Assembly (NCBI GenBank): GCA_028289405.1
Contig: JANQPP010000178.1
Coordinates: 1 to 32,145 of the forward strand
Source of the DNA: Pirellulales bacterium
GTDB lineage: Bacteria; Planctomycetota; Planctomycetia; Pirellulales; JANQPP01
Reading direction: 5' to 3'
DNA length: 32,145 nt
The notes below the pieces were generated by a model. The model worked only from the letters and a program-made list of their open reading frames with translations, was not told where the DNA came from and ran no database searches. Made by a program: the position numbers and the translations under genes. Shown here in pieces: positions 7,987 through 17,038 of the stretch (the first letter of the stretch is position 1; each line of letters begins with the position of its first letter).

Positions 7987-10404
7987 TTATTCGGGAATCC
8001 GGCTGGCCGTCCCCGCGCCGAGGCCGTGACGCGCGACCTGAGACGAAGAGTTTCTCAATTGACCAGCTTTCAAGGCCGAGGAAGCGATGATTTCCACGAG
8101 CAGATCGCGCAGGCGGAATTCGTGCTCCTCGAAATAACTTCTCAGTCGTTGCAGTTCACCGTCGCCAAAGGCCCGGACCGGTTGTTTGATTATGTACTGA
8201 AACAACTGCTCAATGAAAGCTTCTTGTGCTTCTTCGCTGACGGCCAGAAACTCCGCGAGGTCACGCAGGTTTGCGAATACGGCCTCTTGCTCCGTGCGGG
8301 TAAAATAGGTCCCCGAGCCGTTGATCGGCTGGCCTCGTTCCTGCTCACGATATCGGCCCACGGCGTCGAAAAATTCAAACGGAAACCCTAGGCCGTTAAT
8401 CATGCCGTGGCACGTCTGACAGGCGGCGGGCTGGGTTTGCAGGGAAACTCTCTCCCGCGTCGTCAAGCCGGGATGCAAATCGGGTGCGAAGGGCGTGACC
8501 GCTTCCGGCGGAGGTTTGAGACGCCTGCCGAGAAGACCGCGGGCCACGAAGACGCCTCGGTGGATCGGTGAACTGGCATCCCGATAGGCAAACCCGGCTA
8601 GCAAATAGGGATGCGAAATAATGCCCGCCCGATGTTCCGGCTCGAACTCGGTCGCGTGGAAATCGCCTTCGGCGGCAGGCGGCTGCTCGCCGTAGAATTT
8701 CGCGAGTCGGTGGTTGAGGTAGATGGTGTTGGCCAACATCAACTGCCGAAAATCGGCCTTTTCATCCGTAATAAAATCCGTGATTCGCAGATCGAGCGAA
8801 GTCCGCAAGTCCGATGCAAGTTGCTCGTCAAAACCGGCAAAGAGCAGTTCGTCTTTCGCTAAGTCGTGAAACCGCTCCAACTGGAGCCACTGGTGAAAGA
8901 ATGCCCGCAGCTTGGCCTGCGCGCGAGGATCCTCTGCCATGCGGCGTGCTTGCGCGGACACTTCTTCGTGCGTGGCGAGCCGGCCTTTCTCCGCGGCGTT
9001 TCGAAGCTTCTCGTCAGGCAGGGAATCCCAGAGCCCAAAAGAAAGCCAAGACGCCGCCGAATACTGATCGAACTCGCTCATCGCTCCTTCGCGATAGAGA
9101 AAACGGGGCGACTTCAAAGTCAAGATCACCGCGCGTTTGAATGCTTCGTCCAACGCTTTCATATCTTCGAAACGCTGATCCACGAAAAACTCGCGGCGTT
9201 CGGCGGGAAGTGGCCGTCGAAAAGCGCGGCGCGCCAATTCGTGGCAATAGGCTTCCAGCTTGGTCCGCCGTTGCTCCCGTGGCAGATCTTGAGGAGCGAT
9301 TTCGGGGATACGCTCCGCGAGCCAACTGGCGACTTCAACCGCGGCAAAGGTTGTGGCCTCTTCCCACTCCCGGGAAACCGCGTTTCCTCGCTCATAGCCC
9401 AAGCTGCGATCATCGGGCGGGAAGGGAGTCGTGATTACGAACGTGGGCTTGGATGGTTCAGGATCGAGCACACGGCTGGGGATCAGCTCGGTGACTTGCG
9501 CTGGCGGTTTCCATAACAGCCGGATGGCGGATTTTTTTTCCTTGTGCTTGAAACACTCGAGCCGCAGCGGATAACGGCGTCCGGCGAGAAGCCGAACGGT
9601 GCCACGATAAGCGTCGCGGTTTTCGCTTTGGACCCATACATCAATCAGAGGTGTATCGACGTCGTTGATCCACAGCTTCGCACCGTTCTGCGTCTCTAAG
9701 ATGAACTCGTACTCGCCCGTGACCGGCGCGACAACGGACCCACTCCAGCGAATTGAGAAATCCGTATCCGTTTCCTTATCCTGATCGTCCGCATTGTCCG
9801 CCGGTTCTTGCATTTCCCGCGGCGAAGATTCCTGGGCTTCGGCGACGGGCCGCTCTTCGCCGAAGTCGAAATCGATGGTCGAATCGACCCGTTCAAACTC
9901 TCTATCCGGTTTCCGGAATCGATGCGAGTAAAAGTATTCGCCCCGCAACCCGGTCTCATTCACGGGCGTGATCGAAGCGGCGGATTCCCGCAACAGATCG
10001 GCTACCGCATTTTCGTATTGCCGGACGGTAAGCCTCGCCAACTCGATCCGCGCCGGAGCGTTGCGGGCCTGGGCCAGGTCGGAATAAAACGCCTCGTGAA
10101 TGTAGGCGGCCACTTTTTCCGCGTTTGGGCCGGTGCATGCCTCTGGGTTATCCTCCGGCATCGTCTCGGCGATCAGATGCGCCAATTCCAAACGGGAGCG
10201 GTCGCCGATCAGCGGCTCCGCGTAGTGTTCCTCGGTCCCCTCACCGCTCGCGCCATGGCACTGGGCGCATTGCCGCAGATAAATCTGTTTTCCCGTCTCC
10301 TCCGCCAGCGACACGGGGAGCATGAGCAGCCACCACGTTCCCACGACGGTCCAACCCGCGAGTCGGGGACAAGCTCGAATTGTGCTGGCGGTGGAATGCG
10401 ACAT
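7987..10404 (-). CDS. DUF1592 planctomycete cytochrome c protein with PA14 domain
   Basis: Exported multidomain protein, 805 aa. A signal peptide (WTVVGTWWLLMLPVSLAEE) is followed by a c-type haem site CAQCH at residues 46-50 in a cytochrome-c-like domain. Then come a DUF1587-like stretch (RLTVRQYENAVADLL), a PA14-like domain around 150-310 (SIRWSGSVVAPVTGEYEFIL, KLWINDVDTPLI) of the kind that binds carbohydrate, and the DUF1595/1592/1588/1585 series. Near the C-terminus is a second CxxCH, CQTCH at 662-666, in the motif CHGMINGLGFPFEFFDAVGR. The product may therefore bind two haems, though the second may be structural. First gene of the DUF1592-DUF1552 operon. A role in oxidation or turnover of extracellular carbohydrate is inferred from the domains only. 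No SD is visible at the ATG. Confidence 0.93.
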   Translation of the reverse strand: MSHSTASTIRACPRLAGWTVVGTWWLLMLPVSLAEETGKQIYLRQCAQCHGASGEGTEEHYAEPLIGDRSRLELAHLIAETMPEDNPEACTGPNAEKVAAYIHEAFYSDLAQARNAPARIELARLTVRQYENAVADLLRESAASITPVNETGLRGEYFYSHRFRKPDREFERVDSTIDFDFGEERPVAEAQESSPREMQEPADNADDQDKETDTDFSIRWSGSVVAPVTGEYEFILETQNGAKLWINDVDTPLIDVWVQSENRDAYRGTVRLLAGRRYPLRLECFKHKEKKSAIRLLWKPPAQVTELIPSRVLDPEPSKPTFVITTPFPPDDRSLGYERGNAVSREWEEATTFAAVEVASWLAERIPEIAPQDLPREQRRTKLEAYCHELARRAFRRPLPAERREFFVDQRFEDMKALDEAFKRAVILTLKSPRFLYREGAMSEFDQYSAASWLSFGLWDSLPDEKLRNAAEKGRLATHEEVSAQARRMAEDPRAQAKLRAFFHQWLQLERFHDLAKDELLFAGFDEQLASDLRTSLDLRITDFITDEKADFRQLMLANTIYLNHRLAKFYGEQPPAAEGDFHATEFEPEHRAGIISHPYLLAGFAYRDASSPIHRGVFVARGLLGRRLKPPPEAVTPFAPDLHPGLTTRERVSLQTQPAACQTCHGMINGLGFPFEFFDAVGRYREQERGQPINGSGTYFTRTEQEAVFANLRDLAEFLAVSEEAQEAFIEQLFQYIIKQPVRAFGDGELQRLRSYFEEHEFRLRDLLVEIIASSALKAGQLRNSSSQVARHGLGAGTASRIPE

Positions 10405-10683
10405 GATGGATGAGACAGGTGGCCCAGATTCTCCTGAAAGTCACGGCTTTCGCCCGTCGCGTGGACTACCCTACCGAAGCAGGAAGCAGGCTAAGACGAA
10501 TACCTCGTGGTCGCGAAGTGGTTCGCGACGTCGAATTAGGCGGGACCGATGGGCGGGCTGTTCCGATGCAATATCCTCATCCTTTATTCTTCCAAAACAC
10601 CCCCGCAAAGTCAAACCAGCTTTCCGCGTGACCGCTCAATGCCTTCATCAGTCAATCTCGGCTAACCCAGGAGAATCCAAGGA

Positions 10684-12558
10684 TCATGGTGCAGAATCCT
10701 CCAGGGCCTCTCCGGCGATGACTTGCCGATGGAGCCGGGAGATGTCCCTGGGCAGCTTGAGGACCGCGCGGTCGTAGGTCATCAGCCCGTTGACTTCGAT
10801 CTCCACATCGGTGGTTTGAGTGTAGATCGCGGCGGCGAGCCCTTTTTTGATCAACGGGGTGAGTTGCCCGATAAGCTGGCGGTAAGCTTTCACGAGATCC
10901 TCGCGAGTTTCGTAGGTGCGATAGCCCCAGTTGTTCTTCTCCACCCAGAGATGGCCTTTCATGGGCAGGCCGAGTCCGCCAAATTCTCCCAACACGGCGG
11001 CCCGATTTTCCTCCAGGGGAGGCATATCCGGCCCCGGGTACTGGTGGATGTCATGCATGTCGCCGCTGCCCCGGTCCGTCCAGCCGCTGGGGCCATCCAC
11101 CAGCCGCGTCGGATCGTATTGCTTGGTCCAAGCCAGGATCTCATGCGTCTCGAATTGTCCCCAGCCTTCGTTAAAAGGGACCCAGGCCACGATGCAAGGA
11201 TGGTTGTGGTAGGTGTCGATCAGGGCCTGGTATTCCCGGCGAAAGTTGAGCGCGGAAGAGGAACTCCGCACGATGTCCGGCTCGTCCCGCTTGATGTAGC
11301 GGTCACCGCTGGGCATGTCTTGCCAGACCATTAGGCCCAGCCGGTCACACCAATAGTACCAGCGTGCCGGTTCCACCTTCACATGCTTGCGGCACATATT
11401 GAATCCAAGGCCGCGCGTGACTTCGATGTCGTAGGCCAGGGCATCGTCCGTGGGAGCCGTGTATAGGCCGTCGGGCCACCACCCCTGGTCCAGGGGGCCG
11501 AAGTGAAACAGGGGCTCGTTGTTGAGAAACAAGCGGAGTATTCCCTCTTCGTCGCGGCGGACTTCGATTTTCCGCATGCCGAAATAGCTTGACACGTTGT
11601 CCCGGGAATCCCCAGCATCGAGCCGCAAATCCAAGTCATACAAGAAAGGATCATCCGGAGACCACAGTCGTGGCGAGGGGATGAACAGCCGAAACTCGGC
11701 GGAAACCTGATCATCCGCCGCTAGGCTCCGAATTGCCTGCTCGTCGCGCTGAATTGTCTGTCCATTATGCCGCACGGCGAGTGCCAGTTTTCCATCGCCT
11801 GCGGGCAAATGGCAGGTGACTTTCACCCGCACGCTCGCGTCATCGACATCCGGCGTGATTTTCGCGCGGACGATATGGGCTGGCGAAACCGGCTCCAACC
11901 ATACGGTCTGCCAAATACCGGTCACCGCCGTGTACCAGATGCCCCGGGGCTTTTGGACCTGCTTGCCGCGTGGCTGGTATCCTTTATCCGTCGGGTCCCA
12001 CACGCGAACGGTGAGCCGCTGCGTGGCTTTCTCCGTGAGAGCGGAGGTGATGTCCAGTGAGAAGGGGCCATAGCCGCCGCGATGGTTGCCGACGTGCTGG
12101 CCATTGACCCACACGTTGGTCTTCCAATCCACTCCACCAAAGTGCAGCAGAATCCGCTGACCACGCCAAGTATCCGGCAGCGTAAAGGTCCGCTGGTACC
12201 ATAGTGCCTGGTCCGGAGCCACATCCCATTTCACGCCGCTGAGCGCGGACTGGATAGCGAAGGGCACCAGGATCTTTCCCTCCCACGCGTCTGACTGGCC
12301 CGCTCCGCGAGGGCGCACGGCGTAATCCCATAGCCCGTTCAAATTGAGCCAGCGTTTCCGCACGAATTGCGGACGCGGGTACTCGGGAAGCGGGTTCTCC
12401 GGCGAAACTTCCTCGGCCCAACGGGTCAGCATGGAATTCTCTGGAATGCGCCACGCTTGAGCGGGTAACAGTTTAGGGCATGCCAGCACGGCAGCGATCA
12501 GCGCGATGCTGGCCGAACATTGTCCGAAGCGAAATATTTCCATTGAATTGTCTGTCAT
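10684..12558 (-). CDS. Secreted glycoside hydrolase family 2 protein
   Basis: Beta-glycosidase of the GH2 clan, 624 aa from the chosen ATG. A hydrophobic leader (CSASIALIAAVLACPKLLPAQA) precedes the jelly-roll sugar-binding domain (WLNLNGLWDYAVRP, ILLHFGGVDWKTNVWVNGQ), then an immunoglobulin-like domain and a TIM barrel. The catalytic pair is visible: acid/base glutamate 464 in PFNEGWGQ and nucleophile candidate glutamate 525 in LGEFGGLG. Length is shorter than LacZ and fits the beta-glucuronidase/beta-galactosidase-like GH2 subgroup common in planctomycetes. The frame extends to a GTG at 12609, and another ATG lies at 12543; no SD marks any of them. I chose 12558 because the longer start puts an unlikely extension before the leader. 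The cysteine in VLAC is not a good lipobox. Periplasmic or outer-surface degradation of sulfated or plant polysaccharides is inference. Confidence 0.92.
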   Translation of the reverse strand: MTDNSMEIFRFGQCSASIALIAAVLACPKLLPAQAWRIPENSMLTRWAEEVSPENPLPEYPRPQFVRKRWLNLNGLWDYAVRPRGAGQSDAWEGKILVPFAIQSALSGVKWDVAPDQALWYQRTFTLPDTWRGQRILLHFGGVDWKTNVWVNGQHVGNHRGGYGPFSLDITSALTEKATQRLTVRVWDPTDKGYQPRGKQVQKPRGIWYTAVTGIWQTVWLEPVSPAHIVRAKITPDVDDASVRVKVTCHLPAGDGKLALAVRHNGQTIQRDEQAIRSLAADDQVSAEFRLFIPSPRLWSPDDPFLYDLDLRLDAGDSRDNVSSYFGMRKIEVRRDEEGILRLFLNNEPLFHFGPLDQGWWPDGLYTAPTDDALAYDIEVTRGLGFNMCRKHVKVEPARWYYWCDRLGLMVWQDMPSGDRYIKRDEPDIVRSSSSALNFRREYQALIDTYHNHPCIVAWVPFNEGWGQFETHEILAWTKQYDPTRLVDGPSGWTDRGSGDMHDIHQYPGPDMPPLEENRAAVLGEFGGLGLPMKGHLWVEKNNWGYRTYETREDLVKAYRQLIGQLTPLIKKGLAAAIYTQTTDVEIEVNGLMTYDRAVLKLPRDISRLHRQVIAGEALEDSAP

Positions 12559-12755
12559 GGAGGAGTTGGGGGCGATGTTTGAACCATATTCCAGCAAAAG
12601 AATGACCACGACCGGCGCCGATTATGGCTGCCGAGCCGAGGAAAGTCCAACTGCCCCCTCCGCCAGGTTAGCGCGGGCTGGCCGCCACGAAGCTGTTATT
12701 CAAAGGACGGTTAGAAGAGAAGCCAGGCCGAAATCAACTTTTGATCGCGCTACGG

Positions 12756-13688
12756 CTATTCATCCAGAATCGGAAAGAGAGACAAATTGGCGGGCTGCGT
12801 TGGCCGGCTGCTGCGTTTAATCATCGTGATCTCATTTCCTTTGGCGTTGAAGCGTACCTCGTCCATGAAGGTATGGATCAGCACTAGGCCGCGTCCACCG
12901 CCGGGCACAAGCGTTCGGGGAATGTACGTGGCGTCGAATCCTGGGCCTTCGTCACCGATCACGAACCGCGCCATCTCGGTCGTGATTTGGATATCGACCA
13001 GGATCAGGCGGTCGCGATAAGGGATTTTTTCGCGGCGTTCCCTGACTTCGGGCGGCACGAGCCCCTTGCACAATTCGCCCCGAGCCTCGCGCCATTTGGC
13101 ACCAGAGATTTCCAGGTTACCGTGGAAGAGTGCATTCATGAGCGCCTCCTCCAGAGCCAAGCCGATTTGGACGCGAGCCGTCTCGTCGACCAATTCCGCA
13201 CCGACAAGAGCCTGTTGCACCAGGTCCACCAAGGGAGAAAAGAGTTCGGGATCATTCTCCAAATAGTAGGTGTACTGATTATTGATGAGACACTCGTTTA
13301 GGCGTTCATAACGATGGTCTGTCCGCGCGGCTTCCAGCACCTGGGAGACCGTTTCCAAGAGCCGCTCGGCGAGTTGCGACTTGGGCACGTAACTGGCCGC
13401 ACCTCGGCTCAAGGCTTCCACGGCCAATTCCTCACTACCTTGGCCCGTGATCAGCACGACTGGGACACGCGAAGACTCCGCGTGCAGGGCCGAGACGACT
13501 TCCAGCCCATCCATCTGTGGCATTTGCATGTCCGTTACCAACAAATCGGGAGGAGCATACCTTGCGCTGGCGAGCGCGGCTTGGCCGTCCTCCACGAATT
13601 CGACTTGCAGGCGAGGATTCTTTTCGAGCAGACCGCCGATCAATTTCCGGTCGACGGCAGAGTCATCAGCAACAAGGATTTTGGCCAC
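12756..13688 (-). CDS. Response regulator with RsbW-like HATPase output domain (copy 1)
   Basis: 310 aa. Residues 1-120 are a receiver domain: acidic pair DD at 8-9, phospho-acceptor D53 in LLVTDMQMPQMDG, the conserved Thr/Ser region in VLITGQGSEE and lysine in YVPKSQ. After a linker with YTYYLENDPE, residues ~165-290 are a GHKL ATPase of the HATPase_c_2 (RsbW/SpoIIAB) type: N-box EEALMNALFHGN, G1 box DEGPGFD, G2 box GGGRGLVLI. There is no HisKA dimerisation/phospho-histidine domain, so this is not a classical hybrid kinase. A receiver controlling an anti-sigma-type serine kinase or switch ATPase is the likeliest reading (inference). It is the last gene of a set with PilT and a paralogue (15268-16152). 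No STAS antagonist or sigma factor gene is nearby. Confidence 0.92.
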   Translation of the reverse strand: MAKILVADDSAVDRKLIGGLLEKNPRLQVEFVEDGQAALASARYAPPDLLVTDMQMPQMDGLEVVSALHAESSRVPVVLITGQGSEELAVEALSRGAASYVPKSQLAERLLETVSQVLEAARTDHRYERLNECLINNQYTYYLENDPELFSPLVDLVQQALVGAELVDETARVQIGLALEEALMNALFHGNLEISGAKWREARGELCKGLVPPEVRERREKIPYRDRLILVDIQITTEMARFVIGDEGPGFDATYIPRTLVPGGGRGLVLIHTFMDEVRFNAKGNEITMIKRSSRPTQPANLSLFPILDE

Positions 13689-13764
13689 GATTCAATCCAA
13701 ATTGACAAGTGTGTGCTGGATTTTGGCAGTCCGTCTCCGCTGCGCGAGGGGATTTTCCTTGCGT

Positions 13765-15006
13765 TTAGATCATTCCCCGGGCACGGACGTCCACTCCCTT
13801 CAACTTCATCTTGAACCCCTCCGAGTTGGGAGCCGCTTGGATGGCCGCCGCGCGGCTGATGTAACCACGGGTCACGAAATCGTACAGGCTGTCGTCGAAT
13901 TCCTGCATGCCCTCTTGTCTGCCCAAGCGGATGGCGGCGGACAGCTTTTCGTCCTTTTCTTCCAAGACAAGTTTTCGAATGGTCGGCGTGAAGGTCATGA
14001 TCTCCACGATGGGTACCTGCTTGGGCTCGTCTCGAATGGTGGGCAGCAACCGTTGGGCAACGATGGCTCTCACGTTGAAGACGATCGTGCTCCTGAGGGC
14101 GTGATGCATTTCAATGGGAAACAGATCGAGAATCCGCCCAATCGTGGCCGAAGCCGAAGGGGCGTGAATCGTGCCGAACACCAAATGGCCCGTTTCCGCC
14201 GCGTGCAAAGCCGTGGAGAAGCTCTCCTGGTCCCGCATGTCTCCCACGAGAATTACGTCGGGGTCCTCCCGCACGGCGTGCTTCATGGCGATGGCGAAAT
14301 TCTTCACGTTTTCGCCGATCTCCCGTTGGTTCACCAGGCACTTATCGTCGTCAAACACGTATTCAATCGGATCCTCGATCGTGAGAATGTGTTTGAAATA
14401 GTTGTGGTTGATCCAATTCAGCATGGAGGCGATGGTCGTGGTCTTACCGCTGCCGGTCATGCCCGCCAACAGGATCATCCCTTGGTCGAACTGGCACAAC
14501 TGCTCGATCGTTGGCGGCAGGTGCAGAGACTCCATATCGGGAATATGCGGGGCGACTCCCTGGGCAATCATGGCCATCGTACCCAACTGCCGGAATAAAT
14601 TGATACGGAATCGCCACCGTACGCCCTCGTGATGAACAATATGGGCCAGGTCCGTTCCGCCGTCCCGGTGATATGCTTGCGCATGCCGTTCGTCCAGCAG
14701 CGGGATACAGAGCTTGATGACTTGATCCTCTGTCAGCGAGGTGTGTCCCAATTGCCGCAGTACGCCGCTGATGCGGAGCGTAGGTGGTCTGCCGACCTTG
14801 ATATGAAGATTGGAGGCCCCATGCTGAATGGCGAGGTGGAATAGACGGTCAATCTCTAGCTGAGGGGCATCGACCTTGGGAAGAGGACTGGGCGCGGGCG
14901 CGACGTGGACTGCCGTGCCACAGGCAGGACAAGTCAGCGATCCATTGCGGGGCGGATCTCGCAGCCGGAGCTTGTTCCCGCAACGGCAGGTGAGGACAAC
15001 CGGCAT
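13765..15006 (-). CDS. PilT-like type IV pilus retraction ATPase with N-terminal zinc ribbon
   Basis: Hexameric secretion/retraction ATPase of the PilT/GspE family, 413 aa. Residues 1-60 add a four-cysteine ribbon (C7, C9 in TCRCGN and C26, C29 in CPACG) absent from standard PilT, followed by a proline-rich linker. The core has the PAS-like N-domain (HGASNLHIKVGRPPTLRISG), Walker A GMTGSGKTT at 182-190, the Asp box ILTIEDPIEYVF, Walker B DPDVILVGDMRD at about 248-259 and the His box TGHLVFGTIHAP. The C-terminal helices match PilT rather than PilB or GspE. The frame runs to a GTG at 15078, but the ATG at 15006 follows GGAG with eight-base spacing and begins right at the ribbon, so I chose it. 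It lies between two paralogous receiver-ATPase genes, 76 bp from the downstream one; no pilin or other pilus genes are in the window. Confidence 0.92.
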   Translation of the reverse strand: MPVVLTCRCGNKLRLRDPPRNGSLTCPACGTAVHVAPAPSPLPKVDAPQLEIDRLFHLAIQHGASNLHIKVGRPPTLRISGVLRQLGHTSLTEDQVIKLCIPLLDERHAQAYHRDGGTDLAHIVHHEGVRWRFRINLFRQLGTMAMIAQGVAPHIPDMESLHLPPTIEQLCQFDQGMILLAGMTGSGKTTTIASMLNWINHNYFKHILTIEDPIEYVFDDDKCLVNQREIGENVKNFAIAMKHAVREDPDVILVGDMRDQESFSTALHAAETGHLVFGTIHAPSASATIGRILDLFPIEMHHALRSTIVFNVRAIVAQRLLPTIRDEPKQVPIVEIMTFTPTIRKLVLEEKDEKLSAAIRLGRQEGMQEFDDSLYDFVTRGYISRAAAIQAAPNSEGFKMKLKGVDVRARGMI

Positions 15007-15267
15007 CCGAGGAACTCCGACATCAAAGGTTTCCCACCCAGAAAGCGTGGCGGGCCCAGAATGGACCGTTCCCAGCACGCCGCGTTACTGGACGGTTATC
15101 AACGAAACCCCGACCCGTGTTCCGAATCCGCCATGTCGTGGCGGAATAAGATCCCTTTGCCCAGTCCTTTAGTGCTCAGTCCTCTAGAAGGCAATGTAGA
15201 GGATAGGCGAACGCCCTCTCCGCTCCGAAGCTTGCCCACATGGCGGGCAGTTATCCTTCGCCTCTTG

Positions 15268-16152
15268 TCACCGGTTTTTCACCAGCGTGACTTCGTTGCC
15301 TTTTTCATTATAACAGACCTCGTCCATCATCGCTTGCAGCAAGGAGATCCCGCGTCCTCCTTCGCCCACGAAGCCGGCAGCCGTCGTCCCTAGTTTACGC
15401 TGGTGGTCGAAGCCGGCCCCTTCGTCTTGTACGACGAACCGGGCCTGCTCTTCCGAGATCGCGACTTGCACTCGGATTTTGCGATCTTTGTATGGAGCTT
15501 GTTGCCGCCTCTGTAGAGCCAGGTCGGCCCCCTCGGTTCCCGTATCCGCAGCCTCCAGCTCCAGATTTCCGTGGTACAGCGCGTTGAGCAATGCCGCTTC
15601 GACGGCGCTCCCAATTTGTAACACGCCCGCCGCGTCGCAGAATTCCATGCGGGTCAATTCTTGTTGGATATGATCGACCAATGCCGCCGTCAAGGCGGGA
15701 TCATTTCCCATTTCATAAGTGGTATCGCTGCGGACCACGCAGTCCAGCAGCCATTCCCGCTTACGTTGGTCATGCACGCGGGCCAGCACGTGCTCGATGG
15801 TGGGTACGAGCTCATCCGCCAAGCGTGTCTTGGGGACATAGCTGACAGCCCCCTCGCGGAGGGCGCGGAGAGCGGTTTCTTCACTGCCATGTGCGGTCGT
15901 CAGAATCACCGGCAAGCAGGGATGTCGATGGCGGAGTTCCCGCACTAGTTCGATGCCATTCATTTCGGGCATCTGGAGATCCGTGACCACGAGTTGAGGC
16001 ACCTGTTGCTCCACGAATTCTAGTGCTTCGCTGCCATTGGCCGCGAATCCCGCCGTGAAGTAGGACTTCTTTTCCAGCAACCCCTTGATCAAGGTGCGGT
16101 CGACCGAGGAGTCGTCCACGACCAGCACTTCCACCAACAATTCCAGGGACAT
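15268..16152 (-). CDS. Response regulator with RsbW-like HATPase output domain (copy 2)
   Basis: 294 aa, a clear paralogue of the protein at 12756-13688 along its whole length. Receiver: DD at 13-14, phospho-acceptor D58 in LVVTDLQMPEMNG, VILTTAHGSEE and lysine in YVPKTR. Linker: TTYEMGNDPALTAALVDHIQ. ATPase: N-box AVEAALLNALYHGN, G1 DEGAGFD, G2 EGGRGISLL. The N-box glutamate is shifted compared with copy 1, which could change catalytic behaviour. The ATG follows GGGAGGGGAACC, a strong ribosome site. First gene of the presumed transcription unit; a 261-bp gap with no gene separates it from the PilT gene. Confidence 0.92.
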   Translation of the reverse strand: MSLELLVEVLVVDDSSVDRTLIKGLLEKKSYFTAGFAANGSEALEFVEQQVPQLVVTDLQMPEMNGIELVRELRHRHPCLPVILTTAHGSEETALRALREGAVSYVPKTRLADELVPTIEHVLARVHDQRKREWLLDCVVRSDTTYEMGNDPALTAALVDHIQQELTRMEFCDAAGVLQIGSAVEAALLNALYHGNLELEAADTGTEGADLALQRRQQAPYKDRKIRVQVAISEEQARFVVQDEGAGFDHQRKLGTTAAGFVGEGGRGISLLQAMMDEVCYNEKGNEVTLVKNR

Positions 16153-16378
16153 GGTTCCCCTCCCGCGGACAGATTTGCCATTTCACTCCGAAATCGCCCC
16201 TTCTCGTTCGCGGTCGGCACGCCTTGCTCCAGCAGTTGACGATACACGCTCGGCATTCGGTAATCCAGCGCAGCGACATTGCCTCCATGTACGTTTTTGA
16301 ATAGTGGGGTGGTCCGTGAATCCCGCGCTAAGCCCTCGTGCGAGCGGACGAGGCGGCTCCGCATGTATTTAGCGCATG

Positions 16379-16419
16379 AAAAAACCGCTGCTGGGCAGGT
16401 TGCCAGCAGCGGTTTTTTT
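16379..16419 (-). terminator. Strong intrinsic terminator, works in both directions
   Basis: CCGCTGCTGG (16385-16394) and CCAGCAGCGG (16403-16412) form a perfect 10-bp stem with an 8-nt loop, flanked by A6 on the left and T7 on the right that extend the pairing. It lies 44 bp past the stop of the PEP-CTERM gene read on the minus strand. Confidence 0.93.
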
Positions 16420-16462
16420 GGGATATCGGTCGTTCGTTAACGCGATGCCGTTTGACCGTACA

Positions 16463-17038
16463 TCACTTGGTCGCGCCGGTTTTGCGGCGGCGCCAGAAGC
16501 AGAATGCCGCGCCCGCTCCCAGCATCGCGCTCCAAATCACTGCGGAGGCTGGTTCGGGAATTGGGTCGCCAAACTCATACGACAATCCCAACATGACGTA
16601 TTGGGCCTGGCAGACTCCCCGTAGCCAGGTCACGGTATCGCTGAACTTCATGACGAAGTTCGCCATGCCGTCGGCCACCATCGCGGCCAAGGTTGTCTGT
16701 GGAATCGTGATCGTTGCCGTCACTGCTTGAAAGAAAGCTCCGTTGTTGTCAAACAGCTTAAACGACATTGGCAATTCGGGCGAACTGAGCGTCAAGAATT
16801 GGGTCGGGTGGCCGAAGTTCCCGTAAGCCGTGACGGTGAGCTTGCCATCGCTGGTGGGATCAGAAGGGAGCCCCGTGAAGCCTATATTCACTGGCAATGC
16901 TCCGCCGCCAACCAGGGGGCTGGGGAATACCAGAGTCTGCTTTTCGGAAGCTTCGAACGTGAACATCGTGGCTTCAGCCAGGTTCACGCCCAGCGAAAAC
17001 GGAATGGCGGCCATGAGACCGATGAATAGCTTATTCAT
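16463..17038 (-). CDS. PEP-CTERM sorting domain protein
   Basis: 191-aa exported protein. The signal peptide (MNKLFIGLMAAIPFSLGVNL, cleavage near AEA) is followed by about 135 residues of beta-rich, low-cysteine sequence with no recognised domain. A standard PEP-CTERM tail follows: PEP at residues 161-163, transmembrane segment SAVIWSAMLGAGAAFCFW and basic end RRRKTGATK. Such tails are cleaved by an exosortase, none of which is in this window. The ATG follows AAGGA with nine-base spacing. It is monocistronic: the terminator at 16379-16419 closes it, and about 770 bp without genes lie upstream. Confidence 0.88.
   Translation of the reverse strand: MNKLFIGLMAAIPFSLGVNLAEATMFTFEASEKQTLVFPSPLVGGGALPVNIGFTGLPSDPTSDGKLTVTAYGNFGHPTQFLTLSSPELPMSFKLFDNNGAFFQAVTATITIPQTTLAAMVADGMANFVMKFSDTVTWLRGVCQAQYVMLGLSYEFGDPIPEPASAVIWSAMLGAGAAFCFWRRRKTGATK

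Noticed and set aside
6735..8090. 451-codon plus-strand frame opposite the DUF1552 gene
   Set aside because: Antisense shadow with no start signal or domain; the minus-strand gene has a Tat motif and full family content.
12637..12755. GAGGAAAGTCC at about 12638, a hallmark of RNase P RNA
   Set aside because: Only this short motif is present; the partner P4 strand and the 3' conserved AGA-ACCGGCTTA-type segment are missing, and the 146-bp gap is too short for rnpB.
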